This document shows positions 16,563-25,431 of a stretch of 64,000 nt of DNA, piece by piece. Within the stretch, counting starts at the first letter, position 1; each line of letters starts with the position of its first letter. The notes beneath the pieces were generated by a model. That model had not been told where the DNA came from, did no database searches, and saw only the letters and a program-made list of their open reading frames with translations. Origin of the DNA: Xylanibacter caecicola (lineage in GTDB: Bacteria > Bacteroidota > Bacteroidia > Bacteroidales > Bacteroidaceae); assembly GCF_013166515.1 (NCBI RefSeq), contig NZ_JABKKJ010000004.1, positions 62,001 to 126,000 on the forward strand, written 5' to 3'. The position numbers and the translations under genes are program-made.

Positions 16563-16593
16563 CAAAGATACGGATATTATTTAAAATCAGCAA
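16563..16593 (-). promoter_or_regulatory. Promoter of the candidate small RNA
   Basis: On the minus strand TTG (16591-16593) is followed by exactly 20 bases and TATCTTTG (16563-16570). Transcription would begin near 16556. It faces away from the plus-strand boxes in the adjacent 66-bp repeats. Confidence 0.65.
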
Positions 16594-16614
16594 TCATTAG
16601 TTGCATATTTTTGT

Positions 16615-16746
16615 ATAAGATAAGCTTCGCCTCAGCAATTTCAAGCAAGCTTGATTGCGTTCGGCTTGCATTATCTTTGCATAAGATAAGCTTCGCCTCA
16701 GCAATTTCAAGCAAGCTTGATTGCGTTCGGCTTGCATTATCTTTGT
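16615..16746. repeat. 66-bp tandem repeat carrying promoter-like boxes (two units)
   Basis: Two units, 16615-16680 and 16681-16746, differ at one position. On the plus strand each ends in TATCTTTG (16672-16679 and 16738-16745), and a TATTTTTG box lies one period earlier at 16606-16613. The unit is the same family, in opposite orientation, as the repeats at 27575-27706. No protein-coding gene follows on the plus strand. Confidence 0.8.
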
Positions 16747-16794
16747 TGCAGTTCTCCATATCTGTTGTCATATAGCCTCTGCTACATTCAATAT

Positions 16795-16874
16795 AAGACG
16801 TTCCGCAACCATGCCTGATAGACATTGTGCGAGGATTGTGCGAGGTTGAACCGTCAGACGGTACGGAACGTCTT
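16795..16874. other. Inverted repeat, possible terminator or small RNA end
   Basis: Perfect 11-bp arms aagacgttccg (16795-16805) and cggaacgtctt (16864-16874) enclose an 58-base loop that holds a direct repeat of tgtgcgagg. It lies just after the stop of the minus-strand gene at 16908 and downstream of the plus-strand promoter-like boxes at 16606-16745. It could end either transcript. Confidence 0.45.
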
Positions 16875-16907
16875 TGTTGCTGTTTACTTGTCATCGGCAA
16901 TAGCCTG

Positions 16908-17384
16908 TCATAGTGAAAGCTTCACTTCTCCGGTAGGATTGACATACCATATACGGGGCTTGTCTGCCTTTGGGTGTATGTGAGGGATATACGAATAACT
17001 TTTATTCCCGACGGGTTCGCAGTAATTGTCATATATGATGAATGCGATGAAACCCAATATTAATATGATGCCCAAGGCAATTCCGCCATAGATGATGTAT
17101 TCGTATGTACCGGTCTCTTTGTCTTCTGACAGGGAAGTTGCTTCGTTTGTAGGGGTGTTGGCCGTGACATCCGTAGTCTTTACCTCTCTGTATCTGTCTG
17201 TTTGTTTGTCTGCCATTATGCCCCTTGTTGCAATAGCTCCGACCATAGCCGCTCTTTGCGAACTCTTCAATGCCGCTTTTTGTACAGAACGTAATGACTT
17301 AAACGCTTTAGAAACTTGTGCGTCTGCATTTATTGTTGCGAGACACATCAGTGTTGTTGCTAAGATAAATAATAATTTCCTCAT
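16908..17384 (-). CDS. Hypothetical exported membrane protein
   Basis: A 158-residue protein of unknown function. A cleavable signal peptide (to about residue 22, ADAQ) is followed by a basic region with SLRSVQKAALKSSQRAAM. A threonine/serine/acidic linker comes next, then one strong membrane helix near residues 97-117, and a C-terminal segment containing PRIWYVNPTGEV. With the signal removed, the C-terminus should face the cytoplasm. No family is recognised. No close partner gene exists: the large gene at 17669-20614 lies upstream on the same strand, 284 bp away. Confidence 0.6.
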   Translation of the reverse strand: MRKLLFILATTLMCLATINADAQVSKAFKSLRSVQKAALKSSQRAAMVGAIATRGIMADKQTDRYREVKTTDVTANTPTNEATSLSEDKETGTYEYIIYGGIALGIILILGFIAFIIYDNYCEPVGNKSYSYIPHIHPKADKPRIWYVNPTGEVKLSL

Positions 17385-17580
17385 GTGCAGTTCAAATTAG
17401 GGGTTATTACTTCCGATTGATATTGAATGCTGCAAATATAATAAGTTTCAATTTGATACGAATGAGTTGCCAATAGGTCTTTTGGTCTAGCAATATTACC
17501 TCACTGTATATTTCTTGAAGTAATACACTTTTCGGATAAAAAACAAGCTGTTTAAAGTCCCTACAACGTGGATTATTGCT

Positions 17581-17631
17581 TATTTTGACACATCCTCACG
17601 CAAATGATAGTTTATTTTGACACATTCCCAC
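17581..17631. repeat. Short direct repeat of a GTGTCAAAATA word
   Basis: The 19-base word tattttgacacatcctcac at 17581-17599 recurs as tattttgacacattcccac at 17613-17631. A related word forms a hairpin at 26480-26523. The rest of 17385-17668 is AT-rich and holds nothing else I can support. Confidence 0.55.
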
Positions 17632-17668
17632 AGATACAAGAATCTAACTTTGCGTAGAAAAGTAAGGC

Positions 17669-20614
17669 TTATTCTATTATATACAACAGACATCTGGATA
17701 TGCTGTCGGCATCAGCCTCATTAATTCTTTTAAGTTTGTCTTTATTAACATGCTTGTCGTCATCAATATGCTTAGTCTTTACCTTGCTGAATGTAGTTCT
17801 GAGATTTTTCAGCATATTTTCATCTTTGTCTTTTGTTTCATCATTTATTTCATAAAGGACTTTTATTCCTTCCCAGTTTGTCTTCTTGTCTGCCATAAGC
17901 AATATCAGTGCCTTTTCCTTACCGGTAATTTTATCGAAGCTCACGCCTTCTGTTTTCGAAGGCTTCAGACCAATGGTTCCCAACAAGTCCGTCTTGGTAG
18001 ATAAAATCGTATATAGTCTTTCTATACAACCTTTAATTTCCTCTTTTGTATTGTCTACATCTTCGTTTTTATTCTCTTTATTTGACACGGATATAGACTT
18101 CATTCTTTCCGATATGGTTTTAGTTTCCTGCATTACAGTGAGGAACAATAATTTCTTGTCAAGTCTTTTGAAGGCTTCCAATGTCTTTGATATGTCCTTG
18201 AGAACGCTGTTGTCGATGCCTTCCAGATCTGAGTCAAGGCGGTTGCCGAAGCCTGGATTTATGTCTTCCGTGCGTTTCCGGCATTCCTTATACATACCTT
18301 TTATGCGTGTCTTTATTCTCTCTATGTCTATGCTCCTTATTTCTTTCTTTATTTCATCCAGCTCATTTAAACACAAATCCAAGTTGAAGTCCTTTTTCAT
18401 TACGGTCGTTTCAAGTCCGCATATTTTCGAATACAGGTCTTGATTACACATCTTTTCAAATACCGTCAGCGCAGTCAGTTCCTTGTATAGTTCTATATCA
18501 TTCTCCAGTTTTTTGTGTTTTTTCAACCATATATTGCCTTCATTGCAGAGTCTTTCTATTGTTTCTGTTTCCCGCGGTGGGGTAGGTGCCATGCGTTTTG
18601 CATGCTCCGGATTTATGTTCTCTATTTTCTTTTGTATATCTTCCCAATTCTTGTATTTGCTGAAATCCATTCTGTTCCTGTTACGATGCCAATAGAAGAA
18701 GCCGACGGATAAACATACTATGATAAAGATAAACATAATTGTCTTGTAATCAAATGTATATACACTGTGGTTAAACTTTATCCACTGTGCCTTGTTTCCC
18801 GGCGCATCCAGCTCTATTATTCCCAATGACGGGGCACCGATATATACTTTTCCGGCATGCGTGAACGACAGTGACGGCGAGAAACGGATGTCGCAAAGCG
18901 TGTCGCCGATATGGTGTATGCCGTCCTTACCGATGACATATTTACTTATACCGTGTTCCATAAGTGCATAAAATGTCTTGCCGTCTGCTGTCAGCAGGCG
19001 ACTGAAGCCCTTTGCCTCTGCCGAGTCTTTGCCGCAAGGGGAGAACAGACGGTGGTTGGTAAGTATGCACGGACTGTCGGAAAACGATGTGAAAGCGACG
19101 TCTTTTATAAATTTGTGGCGGTCTGTTCCGTCCATAAGACGCAGTTGTGTGCCTCTGCCGCAGAGAACACCATGGTTAAGCGTGGCGGCAAAGATGCTGT
19201 CTCCGCGGACTGCAAACCTGTTTGTATATGGCATTTTCGCGGCACAGGCAAGTCTTATGACGTTGTCTTTGTATAGCAACATGCTGTCGCGCACACTTAT
19301 GTATATGCCTCCGTCGCCGCTGATGCCCGCCGATGTTATGCCGAGTGGAGTGCTGTAGACAACGGAGGGTGCGCCGGTGATGCCGTTGACGATGAACGAA
19401 CCGCTTATTTTCTTTCTTTTCAGTTCTTTCTTTCCGTTGATATAATACAAAGTTTTGCCTGCCACCATTATGTCGGTCACGCAGTCTTGCTTCGGCAGAT
19501 CAGCCAGTCTTACAGCCTCTTCCGCTCCGTCTCTCTTCACAAACAGACTATTGTTTGTCACAAAATAGCTCTTTCCTTCGGCAGAACATGCGGCTGTTGC
19601 CGTGCCGTCGGTGTTGAAGGCATCGAGATGATGCGGTATGCCGAACAGCGCGTCCGCGGTTACGAGCAGGGAGTAGGGCGATACGGCACTGTTCATCACG
19701 ATGTTGTGACACTCCGTACGCACCTTTCTGCGTAGCGGTATTGTGCGATATCTGTCGTGACTGTCTATGTCTTCGTCGCGAACCACCCTTATCCTGTCCT
19801 CGCTGATGAAATAGTGTATGCCGTTTGCAAAGTGATAGATGTCGGCACTGCCTCCGATGTCGTGGCTTGAGCCATGTCTGCCGTCAGGACAGTCTATGTA
19901 AAGCACACTTCCTGCAAGTGCATGTATCTTCCCGTTCACTTCCATCATGCTGCTGAAGCTCTTGCCCTTGTGCATTATCTCCGGCTGTCCGCCTTTCCCG
20001 GTGTCGTATTTCAGCAGCCCGTCGGCAGAGGCGGCGTATATGAACCTGCCGTGCCGCAACAGCCGTACGGTTCTCATGGGCATCGGAATGCCCCTGTTGT
20101 TGTCCGGATATATAAGCGTGAGGACGTTGCTTGCCGTGTCGTCAAGGTCCTTGTACATCAGTCCGTGGGACGTGGCGACATACATGCGTCCGCCGTACAT
20201 CATGAAATCGTATGAAGAATACCGGCTTTTGCCGTTGCACATCAGCAACTGCCCCTGCATCACAAGGCTTTTTCCCGTGCATCGATACCTTATCAGTCCC
20301 ATGTTGCGTATGCCCGTCCAATAGTATGTGCCGTCGTCCGTCCTTTCCGTAAGTACCTTATATATACGGTCCGTACCGGTTTCGAGCGTGTCAGTCACTT
20401 TTCCCGTTGCCGTGCAGTATCTGTAAATGTCGCCTGTCTCGCTGCCTATCATGCAGATACTGTCGCCGTCGGGCGATATCGATGACAGTGTGCAGCCCAT
20501 ATACATCTCTTCTTCGTTTAGCGACGGAGGCATGCTGCTGTTCTCTTCCCTGCATCCTGTAGTAAAGAAAAGCAGGCATGCGAGTATGCAGAAGTGTGTT
20601 GTGTGTGCTTTCAT
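17669..20614 (-). CDS. Large propeller/TM protein with lipoprotein-type leader and coiled-coil cytoplasmic tail
   Basis: The 981-residue protein opens with a hydrophobic leader ending in FFTTGC (Cys21), a lipobox. Residues about 35-615 are repeated beta-strand units typical of a beta-propeller sensor, with many short YIGAPS- or IYISVRDS-like blades. One membrane helix follows at about 624-642, then a 339-residue basic and acidic tail with long predicted helices and coiled coils. The final 90 residues (KALILLMADKKTNWEGIKVL and on) could be a winged-helix-like domain, but I cannot confirm this. The layout resembles the one-component sensors of Bacteroidota, without their usual Y_Y_Y and LuxR domains. 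The trigger and target are unknown. Confidence 0.7.
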   Translation of the reverse strand: MKAHTTHFCILACLLFFTTGCREENSSMPPSLNEEEMYMGCTLSSISPDGDSICMIGSETGDIYRYCTATGKVTDTLETGTDRIYKVLTERTDDGTYYWTGIRNMGLIRYRCTGKSLVMQGQLLMCNGKSRYSSYDFMMYGGRMYVATSHGLMYKDLDDTASNVLTLIYPDNNRGIPMPMRTVRLLRHGRFIYAASADGLLKYDTGKGGQPEIMHKGKSFSSMMEVNGKIHALAGSVLYIDCPDGRHGSSHDIGGSADIYHFANGIHYFISEDRIRVVRDEDIDSHDRYRTIPLRRKVRTECHNIVMNSAVSPYSLLVTADALFGIPHHLDAFNTDGTATAACSAEGKSYFVTNNSLFVKRDGAEEAVRLADLPKQDCVTDIMVAGKTLYYINGKKELKRKKISGSFIVNGITGAPSVVYSTPLGITSAGISGDGGIYISVRDSMLLYKDNVIRLACAAKMPYTNRFAVRGDSIFAATLNHGVLCGRGTQLRLMDGTDRHKFIKDVAFTSFSDSPCILTNHRLFSPCGKDSAEAKGFSRLLTADGKTFYALMEHGISKYVIGKDGIHHIGDTLCDIRFSPSLSFTHAGKVYIGAPSLGIIELDAPGNKAQWIKFNHSVYTFDYKTIMFIFIIVCLSVGFFYWHRNRNRMDFSKYKNWEDIQKKIENINPEHAKRMAPTPPRETETIERLCNEGNIWLKKHKKLENDIELYKELTALTVFEKMCNQDLYSKICGLETTVMKKDFNLDLCLNELDEIKKEIRSIDIERIKTRIKGMYKECRKRTEDINPGFGNRLDSDLEGIDNSVLKDISKTLEAFKRLDKKLLFLTVMQETKTISERMKSISVSNKENKNEDVDNTKEEIKGCIERLYTILSTKTDLLGTIGLKPSKTEGVSFDKITGKEKALILLMADKKTNWEGIKVLYEINDETKDKDENMLKNLRTTFSKVKTKHIDDDKHVNKDKLKRINEADADSISRCLLYIIE

Positions 20615-20649
20615 GCGGTGTTTGTTAAGTTACAGATATTCGTTTGCTA

Positions 20650-20680
20650 CAAAAATACACATATTACATAATATATCCAA
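20650..20680 (-). promoter_or_regulatory. Promoter of the 981-residue sensor-like gene
   Basis: On the minus strand TTG (20678-20680) is followed by 20 bases and TATTTTTG (20650-20657). The start codon of the large gene follows 36 bases downstream. Confidence 0.65.
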
Positions 20681-20689
20681 GCAAATATA

Positions 20690-21340
20690 AATATAATGCC
20701 CTCGCTTTTTTATACGGTGATATTGAACCGGTTGCTCCGACCAATGTGTAAGTATATATGTCTGAAAAGCGACAATGTGTATTTTGAAAACGATCTCTGC
20801 GAATTTTCATTCTACGTGTTAAGAAATGTAAAAACGCGCTCCGGAGGTGGTAAAGCTATGGTTTACGGTGTGAAAACACGGCATTTAGCACTGCTAAACA
20901 CGGCATTTTGGGTGCCTATATACGCTCTTTAGTATCGTAAAGAGCCTCGTTACATGGGCTAAAGTGCCTCGTTACAGACCGAAAAGCACCGTTTTCAGGG
21001 TCTGAATGCACATATTTTATGCACACGTGATACCTTGTTTGACTTAACATGCTTATGGTATGATACTTACAACTGCACACCCGTGCGTGCCGTCTTTGCG
21101 TCCCGTGAAATTCTAAAATCACAAGAACCGTGCTCCTGAGGGGTTGGGAAAAAGCAGGAAGAAAGCAAAATACGACATGACATAGCATTTTGATAAGCAG
21201 GTGTCATAGATTGATTGTGATGATAAAGTAAATACCGTGTCTACCGATTAATACATATACGTTCGATTTTGAACATCTGTTTGGTAACGTCTGTTGCGTG
21301 TCCGTGCGCATTAACTTCGTTTATGTCGGAATATAAAAAT
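20690..21340. other. Long gene-free interval with short repeated words and hairpins
   Basis: No coding gene is supported between the sensor-like gene and the nusB promoter. The stretch 20865-21010 repeats short words such as acggcatttt, cctcgttaca and aagcacc. A small hairpin, gctcttta/taaagagc, sits at 20924-20945. Similar word clusters occur in other intergenic gaps here (38009-38089, 53280-53400). The two flanking genes are divergent, so no terminator is needed. The function is unknown. Confidence 0.5.
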
Positions 21341-21350
21341 GTCGTTTTTC

Positions 21351-21381
21351 TTGCATATAAATATATTTTTAGGTAATTTTG
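21351..21381 (+). promoter_or_regulatory. Promoter upstream of nusB
   Basis: TTG at 21351-21353, a 20-base spacer, and TAATTTTG at 21374-21381. The nusB start codon follows 31 bases later. It probably drives the nusB-yajC-ybbR-coaE group. Confidence 0.7.
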
Positions 21382-21412
21382 CAACAGATATGCACTTGTT
21401 ACACATAATACG

Positions 21413-22363
21413 ATGATTAATAGAGAACTGATAAGAATAAAGATAGTTCAGTTAACCTACGCTTACTATCAGAACGGAAACAGAAACATAGACAATGCGG
21501 AAAAGGAACTTTTCTTCAGCCTTTCCAAAGCATACGACCTCTACAACAGTCTTCTGGCGCTTATATTGTCGATAACCAAAGAGGCGCGTCATCGTATTGA
21601 GATAGAGGCTGCACGTGCCCTTCGTGAGGGCAGGGAGATGCCTTCGGAGAAGTTTGTCAACAACAGATTTGCACTCCAACTGGAGAGCAACAGGCAGTTG
21701 TGCGAGTTTATGGAGAACCAGAAGTACACCTGGGAAGACGAAATGGATATCGTACGCCGACTGTGCGACAACATAGAGCAGAGCACAATCTATGCCGAAT
21801 ACATGCAGGAGGGTGAAGATTCGTATGAGGCGGACCGCGAACTGTGGCGCAAGCTCTACAAGACGTTCATAACGGACAACGATGATCTTGATGCAATTCT
21901 TGAGGAACGCAGTCTTTACTGGAACGACGACAAGGACATCGTGGACACGTTTGTGCTGAAGACGATAAAGCGGTTTGATGAAAAGAACAAGTCCAAGCAG
22001 GAACTTCTGCCCGAATACAAGGACGTAGAGGACAAGGATTTTGCACGCAAGCTCTTCAGGGCAACGATACTCAACGCCGACCAGTATCAGAGATTTATGA
22101 GCGAGGCATCGCGTAACTGGGACTTCGGGCGGCTTGCCTACATGGACGTTGTCATCATGCAGATTGCCATTGCAGAGATGATTACGTTCTCGAACATCCC
22201 CGTTAGCGTGACGATAAACGAGTATGTAGACCTGGCGAAAGTATACAGCACGCCGAAGAGCGCCTCTTACATCAACGGAATGCTTGACTCCATTGCGCGT
22301 CATCTTGTGGATACGGGCAAGATTTTCAAGACAATGAACGATAACGGAGGAAAGAAAGCATAG
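21413..22363 (+). CDS. nusB: Transcription antitermination factor NusB (Bacteroidota long form)
   Basis: NusB binds boxA RNA with NusE/S10 and supports antitermination of rRNA transcripts. The 316 residues are about twice the length of the E. coli protein, as is usual in Bacteroidota, where an N-terminal helical extension precedes the NusB fold. The conserved C-terminal part reads DFGRLAYMDVVIMQIAIAEM, then IPVSVTINEYVDLAKVYS and SASYINGMLDSIARHL. It is followed within 35 bp by yajC, an order common in this phylum. Confidence 0.92.
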   Translation: MINRELIRIKIVQLTYAYYQNGNRNIDNAEKELFFSLSKAYDLYNSLLALILSITKEARHRIEIEAARALREGREMPSEKFVNNRFALQLESNRQLCEFMENQKYTWEDEMDIVRRLCDNIEQSTIYAEYMQEGEDSYEADRELWRKLYKTFITDNDDLDAILEERSLYWNDDKDIVDTFVLKTIKRFDEKNKSKQELLPEYKDVEDKDFARKLFRATILNADQYQRFMSEASRNWDFGRLAYMDVVIMQIAIAEMITFSNIPVSVTINEYVDLAKVYSTPKSASYINGMLDSIARHLVDTGKIFKTMNDNGGKKA

Positions 22364-22398
22364 TGAGATTTCAAACATTAAACAATTAAATACAGATT

Positions 22399-22728
22399 AT
22401 GAACACAACAATGTTTCTTGCCGCACAGCAAGCAGGCGGCAGCAGTTATATGCCATTATTGATGATGGTTGCCATTTTTGCCATTATGTGGTTTTTCATG
22501 ATACGTCCACAGCAGAAGAAACAGAAGGAGATACGCAACTTCCAGAACTCTCTGCAGGTGGGTACCAAGGTGATAACGGGCGGTGGCATTCACGGAACCG
22601 TCAAGGAAATAGATATTGCCGCAAACATCGTTGCAGTGGAAATAGCAAAGGGTGTTGTCGTGCGCATGGACAAAGGATATGTGTTTGCAGATGCCACGGC
22701 GGCTAATGCGACAGCACAGGCAAAATAA
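22399..22728 (+). CDS. yajC: Preprotein translocase accessory subunit YajC
   Basis: YajC is a small partner of the SecDF-YajC complex in the inner membrane. The 109-residue protein has a short N-terminus, one membrane helix (about residues 18-36), and the family signature FFMIRPQQKKQKE directly after it. The soluble tail contains GTKVITGGGIHGTVKEID, the usual small beta domain. Its stop overlaps the start of ybbR by one base (TAATG), which points to translational coupling. Confidence 0.95.
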   Translation: MNTTMFLAAQQAGGSSYMPLLMMVAIFAIMWFFMIRPQQKKQKEIRNFQNSLQVGTKVITGGGIHGTVKEIDIAANIVAVEIAKGVVVRMDKGYVFADATAANATAQAK

Positions 22729-23711
22729 TGAGCGTCAAAGGGCTTTTGCATATATACGGTATTGTCAGGAACTTCTTCTTCAGACTTCTGAATAAGGAGT
22801 TTCTGATTTTTTTGTTCTTCCTTGCACTAAGCGGCTCTTTCTGGCTGGTAATGACCTTGAACGAGACGTATGAAAAAGAGGTGAGAATACCCGTAAGGCT
22901 TGTGGATGTGCCCGACAATGTGGTGCTTACGAGCGATGCGGAAGACACACTGAGCGTTGTTCTGCGTGACAAGGGCTATTCGCTGTGGGCATATATCTAC
23001 GGAGACAAGGTGCGCGAGGTGAGCATAAGCTACAAGACGTATTCGAAAAAGAACGGCACGGGAGTGGTTTCTTCCGGAGACTTGCAGCGGCTTGTATACC
23101 AGAAAGTGTTCGGCTCGTCGCATATCGTGAGCATAAAGCCCAACAAATTTGAGTTTTTCTACAACTACGGACTGAAGAAACGTGTGCCCGTGAAACTCTA
23201 TGGCAAAGTGGAGGCGGCACGCAGCCACAATCTTGAGGCTATAGAACTGCGCCCCTCACATGTGGATGTGTATGGCAGCGAGGCGGCTCTCGACACCATA
23301 GACTTTGTATATACGCAACTGTTGAACGTGACAAACCTTAAGGATACGCTTGTGAAGACGGTGGAACTGCGGAAGATAAAGGGCATAAAGTTCGTTCCGG
23401 ACAAGGTGAGACTGTCTGCATACTCGGACGTTCTGACCGAGGAGAGTGCCGACATACCGGTGACGGCGCTGAACATGCCCGAGGGAAAGGTGCTGCGTAC
23501 GTTCCCTTCGCGCATAAAGGTGACATACACCGTGGGCGCAAGCATGTTCAGAAAGATACATACGGGCGGTTTCCGCATAACGGTGGATTACAATGAGATA
23601 ATGGCAAAACCGTCGGACAAGTGCACGTTGCATCTTAGCACGGTGCCTGCCGGAGTGCACAATGCACGCATGGATGTAAGTCAGGTGGACTATCTTGTGG
23701 AGGAGAAATAG
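22728..23711 (+). CDS. YbbR-like domain protein (CdaR-related)
   Basis: The 327-residue protein has one N-terminal membrane helix (about residues 25-44, LIFLFFLALSGSFWLVMTL) and then several YbbR repeats, seen as alternating beta-strands with V-P-V-x-L and V-x-V-Y-G type turns. In Firmicutes, YbbR proteins control the cyclic-di-AMP synthase CdaA. In Bacteroidota the role is less clear. It overlaps yajC by one base and lies 3 bp before coaE, so all are one operon. Confidence 0.88.
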   Translation: MSVKGLLHIYGIVRNFFFRLLNKEFLIFLFFLALSGSFWLVMTLNETYEKEVRIPVRLVDVPDNVVLTSDAEDTLSVVLRDKGYSLWAYIYGDKVREVSISYKTYSKKNGTGVVSSGDLQRLVYQKVFGSSHIVSIKPNKFEFFYNYGLKKRVPVKLYGKVEAARSHNLEAIELRPSHVDVYGSEAALDTIDFVYTQLLNVTNLKDTLVKTVELRKIKGIKFVPDKVRLSAYSDVLTEESADIPVTALNMPEGKVLRTFPSRIKVTYTVGASMFRKIHTGGFRITVDYNEIMAKPSDKCTLHLSTVPAGVHNARMDVSQVDYLVEEK

Positions 23712-23714
23712 ACG

Positions 23715-24272
23715 ATGAAAGTGGCTGTTACCGGCGGCATAGGCTGCGGAAAGAGTTATGTGTGCGGGTTTCTGCGCAGGCGCGGAATGGACGTGTACGA
23801 CTGTGACAGCGCCGCAAAGCGGCTCATGCGTACGTCGTTGTCCATGCAGGATAGCATACGAAAACTTATCGGTGCGGCGGCTTATACGGACGACGGGATA
23901 CTCGACAAGGCTGTTGTTTCAAGGTTTCTTCTTGCATCGCCGGACAATGCCGCACGTCTCAATGCCATTGTTCATCCTGCCGTGGCTGCCGATTTCGAGG
24001 CATCGGGAATGCAGTGGATGGAGTGTGCCATACTGTTTACAAGCTCTTTCGACAGGCTTGTAGACAGGGTGGTGTGTGTTACGGCGCCGTTGGAGTTGCG
24101 CTTGAACCGCATAATGGAACGCGACGGCATATCGCGGGACAGGGCGTTGGAGTGGATAGAATGTCAGATGCCGCAGGAAGAGGTGCTGAGAAGGAGCGAC
24201 TTCGAGATTGTGAATGACGGTACGGCGGACGTAGACATGCAGATTGCACGCCTGTTAGAGAGTTTATTTTGA
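23715..24272 (+). CDS. coaE: Dephospho-CoA kinase
   Basis: CoaE phosphorylates dephospho-CoA in the last step of coenzyme A synthesis. The 185-residue protein starts with the P-loop VTGGIGCGKSYV and the DCDSAAKRLM segment. The typical LNAIVHPAV block lies near 80 and RIMERDGISRDRALEWIECQM near 134, in the lid and CoA-binding region. It is separated by 3 bp from the YbbR gene. Confidence 0.95.
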   Translation: MKVAVTGGIGCGKSYVCGFLRRRGMDVYDCDSAAKRLMRTSLSMQDSIRKLIGAAAYTDDGILDKAVVSRFLLASPDNAARLNAIVHPAVAADFEASGMQWMECAILFTSSFDRLVDRVVCVTAPLELRLNRIMERDGISRDRALEWIECQMPQEEVLRRSDFEIVNDGTADVDMQIARLLESLF

Positions 24273-24323
24273 ATATCTACTTACATTAATTATATTAATA
24301 ACATAACTAAAGTAAAGAATAAA

Positions 24324-24743
24324 ATGGAAACAACTATTTTGGCAATTTCAGGAAAACCGGGACTTTACAAATTAGTTTCAAGAGGAAAGATGAATCTTAT
24401 CGTCGAGTCGATCGACGAAAACCACAGACGTTTTCCCGCGTTTGCAACGGACAGGGTGATAAGTCTGTCGGATATAGCAATGTATACCGATGCCGAGGAC
24501 GTGCCTCTGATGAAGATACTTGCCACATTGCGCGACAAAGAAGAGGGAAAGAGGGTGTCGATAGACTTCAAGAAGTGCGGAAGCAAGGAGCTGAGAGAAT
24601 ATTTTGCAACGATACTTCCCGACTTCGACCGCGACCGTGTGCACGACAGTGACATAAAGAAGTTGTTCCAGTGGTATAACATTCTTGTCGACAACGGCAT
24701 AACGGACTTTGAAGAGCCTGAGACGGAAGAGACCGCTGAATGA
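24324..24743 (+). CDS. DUF5606 domain protein
   Basis: This 139-residue protein belongs to the family named DUF5606. Recognisable are the start METTILAISGKPGLYKLVS and the GKMNLIVESID segment, followed by a helical C-terminal half containing LVDNGITDFEEPE. It has no signal peptide or membrane helix. The family is conserved in Bacteroidota and is often found near coaE, but I know of no established function. A 24-bp gap separates it from nth. Confidence 0.85.
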   Translation: METTILAISGKPGLYKLVSRGKMNLIVESIDENHRRFPAFATDRVISLSDIAMYTDAEDVPLMKILATLRDKEEGKRVSIDFKKCGSKELREYFATILPDFDRDRVHDSDIKKLFQWYNILVDNGITDFEEPETEETAE

Positions 24744-24767
24744 CAGTAGTATGAGGGGAACCGTGTA

Positions 24768-25412
24768 ATGAGAAGAAAAGAGCGCTATGAGTACATAATG
24801 GAGCATTTCCGGAAGGAGATGCCGCATGTCACAACCGAGCTTGAGTTCGGCAGTGTCTTTCAGCTTCTTGTTGCAACAATGCTCAGTGCACAGTGCACCG
24901 ACAAGCGTATAAACCTTGTTACCCCGGCGCTGTTTGCACGATATCCGGATGCCGCGGCAATGGCAGAGGCGGATGCGGAGGATATTTTTGAGTATATCCG
25001 CAGCGTGTCTTATCCCAATGCCAAGTCGAAACATCTTGCCGAAATGGCGCGTATGATTGTAAGAGACTTTGCCGGTGAGGTGCCCGATGCAATGTCCGAC
25101 CTCGTGAAACTGCCCGGTGTGGGGCGCAAGACTGCCAATGTAATACAGGCTGTGGCATACGGACGGTCGGCAATGGCGGTGGATACGCATGTGTTCAGGG
25201 TTAGTCACCGTCTGGGACTGGTGCCCGAAACGGCAGACAACCCCGTGAAAGTGGAAATGGAACTGATGCGGAATATCCCGTCGGGCGATGTCGCCGATGC
25301 ACATCACTGGCTGTTGTTGCACGGGAGATATGTGTGCACGAGCAGGTCGCCGCATTGCGACAAGTGTCCTTTTTCTGATATATGCCCCAAGAAAGGGGTT
25401 GCGAAAAAGTAA
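24768..25412 (+). CDS. nth: Endonuclease III
   Basis: This DNA glycosylase/AP lyase removes oxidised pyrimidines during base excision repair. It has 214 residues. The helix-hairpin-helix reads LPGVGRKTANVI near 110-121, with Lys117 as the catalytic lysine, and VDTHVFRVSHRLGL with the catalytic Asp follows. The C-terminal iron-sulfur loop has four cysteines, beginning CTSRSPHCDKCPFSDIC. It is complete and intact. It shares its strand with DUF5606 upstream and DUF2461 19 bp downstream. Confidence 0.95.
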   Translation: MRRKERYEYIMEHFRKEMPHVTTELEFGSVFQLLVATMLSAQCTDKRINLVTPALFARYPDAAAMAEADAEDIFEYIRSVSYPNAKSKHLAEMARMIVRDFAGEVPDAMSDLVKLPGVGRKTANVIQAVAYGRSAMAVDTHVFRVSHRLGLVPETADNPVKVEMELMRNIPSGDVADAHHWLLLHGRYVCTSRSPHCDKCPFSDICPKKGVAKK

Positions 25413-25431
25413 ACTGTTTACATCATGTAAT

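Noticed and set aside
16536..16775. Small protein encoded by the 66-bp repeats
   Set aside because: The frame exists because 66 is a multiple of three. The translated repeat has no other support, and the unit contains promoter-like boxes instead.
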